56,177 nucleotides of DNA from an uncultured Lachnospiraceae bacterium (GTDB taxonomy: Bacteria; Bacillota; Clostridia; Lachnospirales; Lachnospiraceae), in the NCBI GenBank assembly GCA_910580015.1, contig CAJTVT010000015.1, positions 1 to 56,177 on the forward strand, read 5' to 3'. Made by a program: the position numbers and the translations under genes. Shown here piece by piece: positions 16,551 through 26,392 of the stretch; position 1 is the first letter of the stretch; each line of letters starts with the position of its first letter. The notes beneath the pieces were generated by a model. The model did no database searches, was not told where the DNA came from, and saw nothing but the letters and a program-made list of their open reading frames with translations.

Positions 16551-16895
16551 ATGAGTCTAAGATTGCAGATTATATTATTAGTTATATTGTTTTGTATTTT
16601 GATTGGGATAGTGATACAGATTAAACACAGAAAGCTGGATTTAAAGTATACATTGTCCTGGTTTGTCCTGATTGTGGCATTGATTATACTGACATGTTTT
16701 CCGAAACTGTTGATCGTAATTGCCGATTTCCTGGGAATAACAACGCCGATTAATATGATATTTTTCTGTGGATTTTGTTTTTCCCTTGTGATAATCTATA
16801 CGCTGACGGTTGCGATATCTAAGATGTCGGATAATATCCGCTCTCTTACCCAGAAGATTGCATTGTTGGAAAAAGGAGAAAAAAATCATGAATGA
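16551..16895 (+). CDS. DUF2304 small membrane protein
   Basis: 114 residues with three hydrophobic helices (about 4-22, 35-57 and 66-87) and a charged coiled C-terminus (SKMSDNIRSLTQKIALLEKG). The pattern matches DUF2304, whose genes usually follow DPM-like glycosyltransferases. It probably anchors the soluble GT2 upstream at the membrane. It overlaps the next gene by 8 bp. Confidence 0.8.
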   Translation: MSLRLQIILLVILFCILIGIVIQIKHRKLDLKYTLSWFVLIVALIILTCFPKLLIVIADFLGITTPINMIFFCGFCFSLVIIYTLTVAISKMSDNIRSLTQKIALLEKGEKNHE

Positions 16896-17724
16896 TACAT
16901 CTATGGGAACTCATAAAGGGAAGGCGCATTATACCAGCAGGGACCATACCTTTGTGATCTGTGCTTATAAGGAAAGTCCTTATATTGAAGAGACCATATT
17001 ATCACTGCGAAATCAGACAGTGCCTGTAAATATTATTATGTCCACCTCCACGCCCAATGAATTTTTAGAAAATATCTGTGAAAAGTATGGGATTGTGCTG
17101 TATATCAATGACAGTGGCATAAGGGGATTGGCAGGAGATTGGAATTATGGTTATCAACAGGCGAAAACCAAATTGATTACCATGGCCCACCAGGATGATT
17201 TCTATGAGCCAGAATATGCACAGGAAATAATTCGCCATGCGAATTTGAGAGAGGATGCTATTATTATCTATTCGGATTATTATGAGTTTCGAATCGATCA
17301 GAAAGTGATGTCTAACAAGCTTATGCGGATTAAGCGGATGATGAATGCGCCTATGACCAAAAAAGTTTTTTATGGAAACCGTTTTGTACGGCGTTTGATG
17401 CTGTCGATTGGCGATCCAATTTGTTGTCCCGCAGTAACTTATGTGAAGGATAAAGTGGGAGAACGTCCCTTTGATACTAACTTTCAAAATAGCTGTGATT
17501 ATAAAGCTATGGTAGAACTGGCAGAAAAAAAGGGAGCTTTTATCTGTGTCCCGAAACAGCTTATGGCACATCGGATCCATCCAGGTTCCACTACAACCTT
17601 TAATTTGAGTGAGAATATCCGACAGAAAGAGGATCTTGAGATTTTTTGCAGATTCTGGCCCAGGCCCATTGCAAAACTCCTCAACAGGGTCTATGCTACA
17701 AGTGAGAGAAGTAATGAATTATGA
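16888..17724 (+). CDS. GT2-family glycosyltransferase
   Basis: About 278 residues. The GT-A core starts FVICAYKESPYIEETILSL and has MAHQDDFYEPEYAQ as the likely metal and donor site (HQDD in place of DxD). A conserved SCDYKAMVELAEKKGAF segment follows. It probably adds a sugar to the lipid-linked repeat unit. The start at 16888 has AAAAGGAG upstream and lies within the DUF2304 3' end. Confidence 0.8.
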   Translation: MNDTSMGTHKGKAHYTSRDHTFVICAYKESPYIEETILSLRNQTVPVNIIMSTSTPNEFLENICEKYGIVLYINDSGIRGLAGDWNYGYQQAKTKLITMAHQDDFYEPEYAQEIIRHANLREDAIIIYSDYYEFRIDQKVMSNKLMRIKRMMNAPMTKKVFYGNRFVRRLMLSIGDPICCPAVTYVKDKVGERPFDTNFQNSCDYKAMVELAEKKGAFICVPKQLMAHRIHPGSTTTFNLSENIRQKEDLEIFCRFWPRPIAKLLNRVYATSERSNEL

Positions 17725-17738
17725 TAGAGGAGAAAAAA

Positions 17739-18785
17739 ATGACACTGAAGGAAGTATCGGCAGACCGTAACAATAATCTGGATCTTATCCGTTTTTGTGC
17801 GGCGTTGCTTGTGATATTGTGCCATGCATATCCTATCAGTATGGGAGAAGGCCATATGGATTTGCTGGGGAGGATAACAGGAGGTCAAATTCATTTTGGG
17901 AATCTGGCTGTCTGTATTTTCTTTTTGTATGGAGGATTTCTAATTGCGAAAAGCGCTGAGAGACTGCAAACAGCAGGCGCCTATTTTAAGGCAAGGGTAT
18001 TCAGACTTTTTCCATGCCTGATTGCAGTAACCTTTTTTCTTTCATTTTTGGCTGGGCCATGTCTGACAACATATTCTCTGGGAGAGTATTTTTCACAGAA
18101 AGGCACCTACCAGTATCTTTTAAATTCTATTATGGTATTGACACATAATCTGCCAGGCGTATTTGAGGGAAACATTTACGGGCAGACAGTAAACGGACCA
18201 TTATGGACTCTTCCGATTGAATTTCTTTGTTATATCATGTGTTTTCTGATCTGGGGCATTGGGCTTTTGAATGAAAAGTGGATGAAATGGACCATCCCAC
18301 TGTTTGCGGCAGGGATGATCGGATTAAAGCTGATACTAGATCCCCAGGGACTACTTGTGTCTGCGTTACGTCCTGCGGGATTGTTTTATGCAGGTATGTT
18401 GTACTATGTGTATCGGGATAAAATACGACTGTATTGGCAGGGGGCTTTGTTGTGTTTGTGCGCATTGGTATTTTTTACCTGGAGGGGATTTTTGGATGTT
18501 GTAATTTATGTTTTTCTTCCTTATCTTTTGATGTATATTGGATATGGAACTCGATATAAATTCAGTAATTTTGCCAGATATGGAGAAATATCTTACGGGA
18601 TCTATCTGTGTGGCTGGCCCATTCAGCAGGTGATCTGTATGCAGTTTGGAGGCAAAATGGAGCCATGGCTCAATTTTCTGCTAACACTTCCGATTGCTGT
18701 TTTGTGTGGGTATTTACTATATCGTTTGGTGGAATTGCCGATCGCTCGTCTGCAAAAGAAAAGCACAAATTCTGCCAGCAGATAA
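17739..18785 (+). CDS. Acyltransferase 3 family membrane protein (OafA/YrhL-like)
   Basis: About 348 residues with around ten membrane helices. The family signature is NNNLDLIRFCAALLVILCHAYP near the N-terminus, with the conserved Arg and His. A second conserved part is GPLWTLPIEFLCYI. These enzymes O-acylate (commonly acetylate) sugars of exported glycans. ATG 17739 is preferred because AGAGGAG is 7 nt upstream; an in-frame ATG at 17721 overlapping the upstream stop is the alternative. No SGNH hydrolase domain is attached. Confidence 0.87.
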   Translation: MTLKEVSADRNNNLDLIRFCAALLVILCHAYPISMGEGHMDLLGRITGGQIHFGNLAVCIFFLYGGFLIAKSAERLQTAGAYFKARVFRLFPCLIAVTFFLSFLAGPCLTTYSLGEYFSQKGTYQYLLNSIMVLTHNLPGVFEGNIYGQTVNGPLWTLPIEFLCYIMCFLIWGIGLLNEKWMKWTIPLFAAGMIGLKLILDPQGLLVSALRPAGLFYAGMLYYVYRDKIRLYWQGALLCLCALVFFTWRGFLDVVIYVFLPYLLMYIGYGTRYKFSNFARYGEISYGIYLCGWPIQQVICMQFGGKMEPWLNFLLTLPIAVLCGYLLYRLVELPIARLQKKSTNSASR

Positions 18786-18812
18786 AGAAGGGAAGTACAG
18801 GAGGATGAAAAA

Positions 18813-20600
18813 ATGAATGGTTCAATGGTAGCGTCTATTTTATACGTGACAGGATTTTTCGCGTTATTTGCAGCAATTTTTTTGCTTCCAAAGAGTGAAA
18901 AAAAGTTAAACGGCGTGATGTGGCTGATTTTGGCGCTGCTTGCAGAGATGTGCTGGGGTGGGCTTGTGGCAGGAGTAATCAATATCGTACATATTCCTGT
19001 TAATATTTACAGTATCGGGTTGGTGTATCTTGTGTCGGCAGCGTTGTTGGCGGTGAAGATTCATCAGGAACGCAAAATACAAAAATACGATTGGTCTCTT
19101 TTGGACATTCTGTTTTCTGTCACAATATTTTTGGTAGTTGCGATTATCATATACAAAAAAGCTGGACCCGATTTGGACCTGTATTTTATCAACAGCGACG
19201 CGGCAGTTCATTTGAAAAATGCTGTCTCCCTTGTGCTGTCTCAAAAGCTTCCAGTCATGTACTTCGCGCCATTCCAGTTGGGGATGATCCTGGAAGTTTT
19301 TATGCCAGTCGTTCCAATCTATGATTTTTATAAGATTTTTATCATTGTGGATGCAGCGCTGTTTGCGATTGAAATCATTTTCTTTTTCCAATATTGCCGA
19401 GAATATATTCGAAACTGGCGTATGAAGGTGATTGGAATTATAATGTGTATTTTCTATGCGGCTGGTTACCCAATGTTAAGTTATCTGTTCTCTTTCTATT
19501 ATTGGGCGTTAGGTGTGATGCTCATTGGGGCTGCCGCGTTATTACTGCGGATGTATCGGAACAAGGAGGTGAATCGGCAGTACCTGTTGTTTGGGCTGAT
19601 GTTGTGTTGTAATGGGACGGTTATGTGTTATATGCTGATCGGTCCGATGGCGTTTATCGCAGCATTTCTTGGTCTTGCAGCGATTGTAAAAGATGAGGGA
19701 AAGCTTGTGACAAAAGCAAATATATGTTTGGCGTTTAAAGTTTTTCTGCTTCCTACGCTTTTGGCCATTTACTATTGTTATTTTGAATTTTTAAGCAAAG
19801 AAGGGATGTCCGCTACAGAGGTAATCTCCATTGATGGGGGTATTTATCGGGAGCTGTATGTGAATTTCTTGCTTGTGATTCCAATTGTGGCCTATATGGT
19901 GATCCATTCCATACGCAAGAAAAAAGCAGATGAAAACATGATTTATTTTGGAACCGTGTGTATGTTTGTGCTGGTATTATTTTTCCTTGCAGCGTTAAAG
20001 AAGGTTTCTGGCTATTATTTTTATAAATTTTATTATCCGTTGTGGTTTTTTACATTCGCATTGACGATACAGGGGATTGCAAAACTGATAGAGAAACAGT
20101 GGGAACTTTTGGCAGGTTATGCATGTATGTGTCTGTTTTTGTTTGTGATGCATTATGGAAAATTGGAGCAGTTAGTTGTTTTAAGCAAGGCAAATTTTCA
20201 GGAGGAGTATCGGGCAGAGGAATTTTTTGCGCTCTATGATTTTAACCGATCCTATCTGGCAATCACAGGCAGTACGTTTCCAGATGAATATATGGATATC
20301 TGCCGTTATGTGGTGGACGAACTGGGCGAAAAAGGAAATGTGCCGCTGATATCTTCCGAGGAAAAATATGAGAAGTGTTTTTGGTATGAGGCGATCACAG
20401 GAAATGATTGTTCCGAGTATTACGAATGGTGGTATAAATTTAAAGAAGTACAGCAGAAACTGGAGAGCGGGACGGCAGAGATTTTCGCTGTTTTTAAAGA
20501 TACTTTAATTTACGAGAATCATAAGGATTATTTTGACAGTTTTGAGATAATATATGAGAATGATAAGGGTATTTTGTACCAAAATAGGGCAAAATATTGA
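18813..20600 (+). CDS. Large polytopic membrane protein, possible GT-C transferase
   Basis: 595 residues with about 12 membrane helices, then a soluble C-terminal domain of roughly 120 residues (starting near YDFNRSYLAITGSTF). The first large extracytoplasmic loop holds DLDLYFINSDAAVHL, an acidic motif of the kind used by GT-C enzymes. The polyprenyl-phosphate GT gene upstream would supply a suitable donor. I infer a side-branch transferase or polymerase, without firm family assignment. A strong GGAGGATG site precedes the start. Confidence 0.6.
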   Translation: MNGSMVASILYVTGFFALFAAIFLLPKSEKKLNGVMWLILALLAEMCWGGLVAGVINIVHIPVNIYSIGLVYLVSAALLAVKIHQERKIQKYDWSLLDILFSVTIFLVVAIIIYKKAGPDLDLYFINSDAAVHLKNAVSLVLSQKLPVMYFAPFQLGMILEVFMPVVPIYDFYKIFIIVDAALFAIEIIFFFQYCREYIRNWRMKVIGIIMCIFYAAGYPMLSYLFSFYYWALGVMLIGAAALLLRMYRNKEVNRQYLLFGLMLCCNGTVMCYMLIGPMAFIAAFLGLAAIVKDEGKLVTKANICLAFKVFLLPTLLAIYYCYFEFLSKEGMSATEVISIDGGIYRELYVNFLLVIPIVAYMVIHSIRKKKADENMIYFGTVCMFVLVLFFLAALKKVSGYYFYKFYYPLWFFTFALTIQGIAKLIEKQWELLAGYACMCLFLFVMHYGKLEQLVVLSKANFQEEYRAEEFFALYDFNRSYLAITGSTFPDEYMDICRYVVDELGEKGNVPLISSEEKYEKCFWYEAITGNDCSEYYEWWYKFKEVQQKLESGTAEIFAVFKDTLIYENHKDYFDSFEIIYENDKGILYQNRAKY

Positions 20601-20622
20601 TGAATAAAGGAGGAAATTTTCT

Positions 20623-21705
20623 ATGAGAACTTATTTAGTAACCGGAGGAGCAGGATTTATCGGAACCAATTATATTTATTACATGTTCCGCAAATATGAC
20701 AATGAAATCAGGATTATCAATGTGGACAAACTGACGTATGCTGGAAATCTGGAGAATTTAAAGGATTTGGAAGGGCGTGAAAATTACACATTTATCAAGG
20801 CGGATATCTGTGATAAAAAGGCCATCAGCAAAATTTTTGCAGAAAATGACATCGATCGGGTGGTGCATTTTGCAGCGGAGAGCCATGTGGACCGGAGTAT
20901 CAAAAATCCAGAAGTGTTTGTGCAGACGAATGTGCTTGGAACAGCAGTGATGTTAAATTGTGCAAAAGAAGCCTGGGAGCTGGAGGATGGAAGTTTTCAA
21001 GAGGGAAAGAAATTCCTTCATGTGTCCACAGACGAAGTATATGGTTCTCTGGAGGAGGAAGGAGCTTATTTCTATGAGACGACTCCATATGATCCACACA
21101 GTCCCTATTCTGCCAGCAAAGCCAGCTCGGATTTTCTTGTGAAATCTTATATTGATACTTACCATTTTCCAGCCAATATTACAAACTGTTCCAATAATTA
21201 TGGTCCTTACCAATTTCCAGAAAAATTGATTCCACTGATGATCAACAATGCCCTTCAGGGAAAGAATCTGCCGATCTATGGAGACGGGAAGAATGTCCGT
21301 GACTGGCTGTATGTGGATGACCATGCAAAGGGAATTGATATGGTGCAGGAAAATGGAAAGCTTGGAGAGACTTATAATATCGGCGGACATAATGAAAAGC
21401 AGAATATTGAGATTGTAAATACCATTATTGAGGTTCTTTTGGAGATGCTTCCTGAGGGAGATCCTAGAAGGAAGCTGGTAAGCAAAGATCTGATCACATA
21501 TGTAGAGGATCGCAAGGGTCACGATAGAAGGTATGCCATTGCGCCAGATAAGATTAAGGCGGAGATTGGCTGGGAGCCAGAGACCATGTTCCGAGATGGA
21601 ATCCGCAAGACGATTGCCTGGTATTTTGAACATGAAGATTGGATGAAAAACGTTACCAGCGGTGATTACCAGAAATATTACGAGGATATGTACAAAGACA
21701 GATAG
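20623..21705 (+). CDS. rmlB: dTDP-glucose 4,6-dehydratase RmlB
   Basis: 360 residues; second step of dTDP-L-rhamnose synthesis, converting dTDP-glucose to dTDP-4-keto-6-deoxyglucose with bound NAD+. The Rossmann motif is YLVTGGAGFIGTNYI. The catalytic STDEVYG is followed by YSASKASSD (YxxxK). NNYGPYQFPEKLIPLMI is the usual substrate region. A strong GGAGG site lies upstream. It stands alone among membrane-protein genes, away from rmlA and rmlC. Confidence 0.96.
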   Translation: MRTYLVTGGAGFIGTNYIYYMFRKYDNEIRIINVDKLTYAGNLENLKDLEGRENYTFIKADICDKKAISKIFAENDIDRVVHFAAESHVDRSIKNPEVFVQTNVLGTAVMLNCAKEAWELEDGSFQEGKKFLHVSTDEVYGSLEEEGAYFYETTPYDPHSPYSASKASSDFLVKSYIDTYHFPANITNCSNNYGPYQFPEKLIPLMINNALQGKNLPIYGDGKNVRDWLYVDDHAKGIDMVQENGKLGETYNIGGHNEKQNIEIVNTIIEVLLEMLPEGDPRRKLVSKDLITYVEDRKGHDRRYAIAPDKIKAEIGWEPETMFRDGIRKTIAWYFEHEDWMKNVTSGDYQKYYEDMYKDR

Positions 21706-21723
21706 AAAGGGTTCAGAGGAGAT

Positions 21724-23115
21724 ATGTCAGGAAGTTGGCAGAAGATAAAAGATAATTACAGAAAGTTTGGACAGCAGGGTCCGGCAAATTTCTTTCTGGT
21801 TTTGGCTCTGTGTTTTGGAATTGTCATGGCATGTGTGAACCCACCTTTTCAGGAATGTGACGGATGGATGCACTATCTGTGGGCAACTGACGTATCGTAT
21901 GGAAATGTGGCCAGCCCAGTGTTGTCTTTGTCCCACCAGGAAGGGATTGCGTTGGTTCCCAAGAATATAAATGAATTTGGTTACCATATTATTGAGCCAG
22001 ATACAGGTGAAGGCGGGGAATATATTCAATATTTAAAGTCCGTAAAGGCATCATCCAAATGTATCGAGATGAAGCTTGCAGATGTGCCATCCTCACTGTT
22101 TTATTATCCACAGGCCCTTGGACTGTTTTTGTCGAGAGTCTTTTCTATGAGTGTGTATGGGGGTGTGGTATTATCACGGATTTGCAATTTGTTGGTTTTC
22201 TTGTTCCTAGCCTATTTGGCATTGCGTATTACACCCGTATTTAAAAATATTATGGCGGTTATCGGACTGTTTCCTATCACAATTTACCAGGCAGCTTCAG
22301 ACTCCCCTGACGCGATGCTGAATGGTTTCTGTTTTCTCTTTATAGCTATGTGTTTTTCGTATGCTTATGGAGAGAGAGAAGAGCTTGCCAAGAAAGATGT
22401 GTTGAAGTTGTCTTTGATTCTGTCCGTCATATTTCTGTGTAAATATGTGTATGTCTGTCTTGGACTTTTGGTATTTTTGATTCCTATGAAAAAATTTGGA
22501 GGGAAAAAGGAATATTGGAAGTGTTTTGCAGTGGGCTTAATCCCGCTGGTGGTGCTAGGAGGCATCGGAGTGTTACGTGCAGCTTCTATTGTGTCTGGGA
22601 ACCAGGCATCCGCAGGGGCGGAAGGTATGACACAGATGCAGTATCTTTTGGAGCACCCGAAGTTTATATTACAAATGTTGATTACCACATTTCTAAATAA
22701 ATTCAATGATTGGATGCTCTGGTTGAATACGTTGGGAAATCTGAATTTTCAGTTGGGGCCGTTAATTTATCTAATGCCCATGTTTGCAATGTTTGTGGGC
22801 AGTCTGGATCGAAATGGGGCGTGTGAAAGAATCAGGACCAAGGATCAGTGGCTGTGTCTGGCGGCATTTCTTTTTACCTGTCTGGGAGTGGTTATGGGGA
22901 TCTATATTGGAGACGGAAGTCTGAATGAGGTGGGAGCGCTGGTGGCCCAGGGAATCCAGGGACGTTATTTTATCGCTGCGCTTCCGGTTTTCTTTGCGGC
23001 GATCAGCCAAAAAGGTCTTCAAAATCAGATCAAATATTTTACAGAGAAAGTTATGGCTGTGATGGGAATCTTGTTGTTGTATTCCATTTATTCCCTGAGC
23101 CAGCATTGTCTGTAA
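21724..23115 (+). CDS. DUF2142-like polytopic membrane protein
   Basis: 463 residues with about ten helices. Just after the first helix comes NPPFQECDGWMHYLWATDVS, resembling the PPFQxPDExxH signature of DUF2142, here with CDGWMH. Family members are predicted GT-C-like transferases of cell-wall glycan loci. A second conserved acidic spot is ITIYQAASDSPDAMLNG. The gene's last codons and stop are the first unit of a 42-bp tandem repeat that continues past the gene. Confidence 0.68.
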   Translation: MSGSWQKIKDNYRKFGQQGPANFFLVLALCFGIVMACVNPPFQECDGWMHYLWATDVSYGNVASPVLSLSHQEGIALVPKNINEFGYHIIEPDTGEGGEYIQYLKSVKASSKCIEMKLADVPSSLFYYPQALGLFLSRVFSMSVYGGVVLSRICNLLVFLFLAYLALRITPVFKNIMAVIGLFPITIYQAASDSPDAMLNGFCFLFIAMCFSYAYGEREELAKKDVLKLSLILSVIFLCKYVYVCLGLLVFLIPMKKFGGKKEYWKCFAVGLIPLVVLGGIGVLRAASIVSGNQASAGAEGMTQMQYLLEHPKFILQMLITTFLNKFNDWMLWLNTLGNLNFQLGPLIYLMPMFAMFVGSLDRNGACERIRTKDQWLCLAAFLFTCLGVVMGIYIGDGSLNEVGALVAQGIQGRYFIAALPVFFAAISQKGLQNQIKYFTEKVMAVMGILLLYSIYSLSQHCL

Positions 23116-23274
23116 TTATTTATTACGAGAGCCAGGTGGAAAAATCATTGACGTAGTCAATGTATAACGAGAAGCAGACAGAAAAATCATTGACTGTAGT
23201 CAATGTATAACGAGAAACAGACAGAAAGATCATTGACTGTAGTTACAGTATAACGGGAGCAAGGTGGAAAAATT
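23104..23274 (+). repeat. 42/43-bp tandem repeat seeded by a gene 3' end
   Basis: Four units start at 23104, 23146, 23188 and 23231 (periods 42, 42, 43). The first unit contains the last four codons and stop of the DUF2142-like gene, the others lie downstream. Units 2 and 3 contain a perfect hairpin arm pair CATTGAC/GTCAATG. They also form two overlapping 16-codon mini-ORFs (23160-23210 and 23203-23253) that differ at two residues. The rest of the gap up to 23404 holds a promoter. Confidence 0.8.
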
Positions 23275-23327
23275 CTTCCTTAGTAAAATCTTAAGATATT
23301 TTTTACAAAAACGACAATGTAGGATTC

Positions 23328-23356
23328 TTGTTTTCATAAAAACCTAATAGTATAAT
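23328..23356 (+). promoter_or_regulatory. Sigma-A-type promoter for the DUF5722 surface protein
   Basis: TTGTTT (23328-23333) and a perfect TATAAT (23351-23356) are 17 bp apart. The start codon at 23405 is about 40 bp past the expected start site, giving a short leader. This is an internal promoter within the glycan locus, placed after a tandem repeat array. Confidence 0.7.
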
Positions 23357-23404
23357 GAAACATGACTTATATTGTTTGAAAGGCGAAAGAGAAAAGGAAG
23401 AATT

Positions 23405-26251
23405 ATGAATAAGAGAATACTATGTATCTTGTTGGCAGTGCTGATGTTATTTCCTGTGGAGGCAATGCGTAGTTTTGCCGCAGACATCCAGGACACACAG
23501 CAGAAGGAACAGGACCAAGAAGATTTGGATGTTCCACAGAATGGGCAAGACACAGAGGTTCCCGAAGAGCCTCAATTGCCTCAAGAAGACCAGGTACAGG
23601 AAAACAAGGAGTACACGATATGTTTTAACTTGGCAGGAGGAACCACGTTGGAGGGAGAAACTAGTCTTTCCATGCAGGTTCAGGAGGGGGAATTGCCAGA
23701 CTCTGGTGCAGTGCCAGAGATCGTGAAAAAGGGATATCTGTTTCGAGGATGGTTGGATGAGACTGGCGGATATTATAAATTTGATCAACCTGTGACCAGC
23801 GATATTGCTTTGCTTGCGTCCTGGAGTCCCATCACCTATCGTGTGCAGTTTGATTTAAATGGGGGTTCAGGGGAAGAGATACCAGAGCGTATTTTTACAT
23901 ATGATAAAGAAGAATTGTTGCCAACGAAGGTCGGGCAGAAACCGGAGCATTCATTCTGGGGTTGGAGACAAAAAGATGTAGGATTTTATCAGGAGGGAAG
24001 CTATGTAAAAAATTTGACAGATCAGGATGGGGCTGTAGTTACGCTTAAGGCCGTATGGAAACGTGGTCGCTATAAGGTGCGATTTGATGCCAATGGTGGT
24101 ACAGGCAAGATGAGAGATCAGACCGTGGTCTGTGGGAAAGTGAAAAGGCTTCACCGGAATCAGTATACAAATCCTGGATATACTTTTGTGGGCTGGAATA
24201 CCCAAAAAGATGGAAAGGGTGTCACATACAAAGATAAAGAAGAAGTAAATTTTCAGGATCAGGGCAGCGGGAGTACGGTGATCCTGTTTGCCATGTGGAA
24301 AGGAAATCCATACCATGTAAAATATGATGGCAATGGCGCAAATGGTGGAACGGTTGGAAACAGCAGTCATGTGTATGGAACGCCGAGTAAGCTTCGGACC
24401 AATCATTTTAAGCGGAAGGCCTATAGCTTTGTGGGCTGGAATACCCAAAAAGATGGTAAAGGAAAAACTTATCCCAATGGTTCAAAAGTGAGTGATCTTA
24501 CTACGGTGAATAATGGCACAGTAATTTTGTATGCCAAATGGAAACCGAAACAGTATAACATTACATATCATACCAGGAACGGAAAGCTATCGAAATCAGC
24601 GAGAAAGACTTATAACATTAATTCCAAACAATATACATTGCCGATTCCAGTGCGAAAAGGATATGATTTTGATGGATGGTATAAGGATAAAAGCTTGAAA
24701 CGACGTGTCAGTGAGTTGAAGCAGGGGAGCATTGGAAATAGGACGTACTATGCTAAATGGGTGAGATGTACTCGAAATCCCAGAAAGGATTCAGCAAAAA
24801 TCACAGGATGTAGGGCTACTGGGGCTGGTAAGGTGGGAGTCAGTGCCACAGTGAAAAATCGGATTGCCAGTGATGATGATCGTTACTATTTGGTGTATGT
24901 GAATCCACTCAATGGAACTCCTTATAAGATGGCAAAGAGTATTTATAAAAAGAAAAAAATCCATTTTTCTTTAAAAACGAAGGAAAATCAGGGATATGCA
25001 GTTTCAATGTATGGCATTGCGGTGAAAAAGAAGGGAAAATTTCGACTAATCAGCAGTCCTTCTTATGTGAAAAATGCAGAAAAAGCGGCAACGAATAAGT
25101 CTAAGTATAAGCTTGGAAAGACAAAAAAGGGAATGCAGTTTTACAATAATATGAGTGAGATCGTTGACTGTGGGGCAAAGAATAATTTTTTGAATATCAC
25201 AGTCTATATGGTGTGCAATAATGGGAAAGTTCCCTATCAATACAATGGGAAGACTTATTATTTTAACAGAATGGACAATTATCGTCAGATTGTATCTGAA
25301 TGTAACCGTAGGGGGATCAACGTCACAGGTCAGGTCATGCTGAATTGGGTGGATGGATGGACGGATCTGATTGCGCCCAAAGCAAGAGTCAAAGATGCGG
25401 CGCCCTATTATACATGGAATGTGTATCAGAATTCCGCAAGGGAGAAGATGGAAGCGATCTTTTCCTACCTGGGCAGTATTTTTGGAACCAAAGATTGTTA
25501 TATCTCCAACTGGATTTTGGGCAATGAGGTAAATAATCCAAGAGGGTGGAATTATGCTGGGAATATGTCTGAGCGTACCTATTTCAAGACATATGCCTAT
25601 GCATTTCGCGCACTTTATTATGCAGTTCGCAGTCAGTATTCCAATGCACGTGTGTTTGTCTGTACAGACAATTTGTGGAATACCGCCGTTGCTGGAGGCT
25701 ACAGTGCAAAACATACAATTGGTACGTTTCAAAGGCATTTGAGTAAGATTGAAAAAGGAATCAAATGGAATCTTGCATACCATGCCTATTCGTCCCCGTT
25801 GACATATACTAACTTTTGGGATGGCTTTGGAATTACCAATAAGACCAGTACACCGTTTATCACGATGAAAAATCTACATGTCTTGACGAATTATATGAAG
25901 AAGCACTATGGAACTTCTGTGCGGATTATCTTGTCAGAGCAGGGATATTCTTCCACTTGGGGGCAGGCGAATCAGGCAGCAGCAATTGCAGGCAGCTATT
26001 ATATCGCAGCTTGCAATCCTATGATAGATGCCTTTATTATCAGGAGCTATTACGATCATCCAGTGGAGGTTGCTCAGGGACTTAGTATGGGAATTAAAGG
26101 GAAAGAGGCGTTTGCAGTATATAAATATATGGATACCTCCCAGTCTTTGCGGTATACCAAGCGTTATCTGAAGCTGATCGGAATCTCTTCCTGGAAGAAA
26201 CTTGTGCCTGGCTATCACAAAAGCAGGCTCAATCGAATGTATCGGAAGTGA
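23405..26251 (+). CDS. Secreted B-repeat protein with DUF5722 glycosidase-like domain
   Basis: 948 residues. A signal peptide (MNKRILCILLAVLMLFP...AADIQ) is followed by an acidic, Gln/Pro-rich linker. Five InlB/Listeria-Bacteroides-type B-repeats span about residues 68-450, with xVxFDxNGG and GWxxxK motifs. The C-terminal ~370 residues resemble DUF5722. There WILGNEVN (Glu708) and IILSEQGYSS (Glu845) look like the acid/base and nucleophile of clan GH-A TIM barrels. No LPXTG or SLH anchor is seen. It probably acts on or binds cell-surface glycan. Start 23405 follows AAAAGGAAG. It has its own promoter. Confidence 0.8.
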   Translation: MNKRILCILLAVLMLFPVEAMRSFAADIQDTQQKEQDQEDLDVPQNGQDTEVPEEPQLPQEDQVQENKEYTICFNLAGGTTLEGETSLSMQVQEGELPDSGAVPEIVKKGYLFRGWLDETGGYYKFDQPVTSDIALLASWSPITYRVQFDLNGGSGEEIPERIFTYDKEELLPTKVGQKPEHSFWGWRQKDVGFYQEGSYVKNLTDQDGAVVTLKAVWKRGRYKVRFDANGGTGKMRDQTVVCGKVKRLHRNQYTNPGYTFVGWNTQKDGKGVTYKDKEEVNFQDQGSGSTVILFAMWKGNPYHVKYDGNGANGGTVGNSSHVYGTPSKLRTNHFKRKAYSFVGWNTQKDGKGKTYPNGSKVSDLTTVNNGTVILYAKWKPKQYNITYHTRNGKLSKSARKTYNINSKQYTLPIPVRKGYDFDGWYKDKSLKRRVSELKQGSIGNRTYYAKWVRCTRNPRKDSAKITGCRATGAGKVGVSATVKNRIASDDDRYYLVYVNPLNGTPYKMAKSIYKKKKIHFSLKTKENQGYAVSMYGIAVKKKGKFRLISSPSYVKNAEKAATNKSKYKLGKTKKGMQFYNNMSEIVDCGAKNNFLNITVYMVCNNGKVPYQYNGKTYYFNRMDNYRQIVSECNRRGINVTGQVMLNWVDGWTDLIAPKARVKDAAPYYTWNVYQNSAREKMEAIFSYLGSIFGTKDCYISNWILGNEVNNPRGWNYAGNMSERTYFKTYAYAFRALYYAVRSQYSNARVFVCTDNLWNTAVAGGYSAKHTIGTFQRHLSKIEKGIKWNLAYHAYSSPLTYTNFWDGFGITNKTSTPFITMKNLHVLTNYMKKHYGTSVRIILSEQGYSSTWGQANQAAAIAGSYYIAACNPMIDAFIIRSYYDHPVEVAQGLSMGIKGKEAFAVYKYMDTSQSLRYTKRYLKLIGISSWKKLVPGYHKSRLNRMYRK

Positions 26252-26344
26252 GAAGCTCTCATTGGGTGCTATATTGGTTGTAGTTTGGGCGTGGTAAGTT
26301 TGAAAACTGCAATCCAGAATTTGGAATTACAAAAGTGGATAAAT

Positions 26345-26373
26345 TTGCAATTATTGTGAGAAAATGCTATAAT
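26345..26373 (+). promoter_or_regulatory. Extended -10 promoter upstream of the MITE-flanked gene pair
   Basis: TTGCAA (26345-26350), a 17-bp spacer, and TATAAT (26368-26373) preceded by TGC, which gives an extended -10. Transcription would pass through the hairpin at 26393-26424 and the palindromic element before reaching the start at 26583. The 92 bp between the preceding gene and this promoter show nothing else I can identify. Confidence 0.7.
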
Positions 26374-26392
26374 AGAGCAAGTTCAGATGGAT

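Noticed and set aside
20953..21633. A 226-codon open frame on the - strand inside rmlB
   Set aside because: Opposite a certain rmlB gene; no family features.
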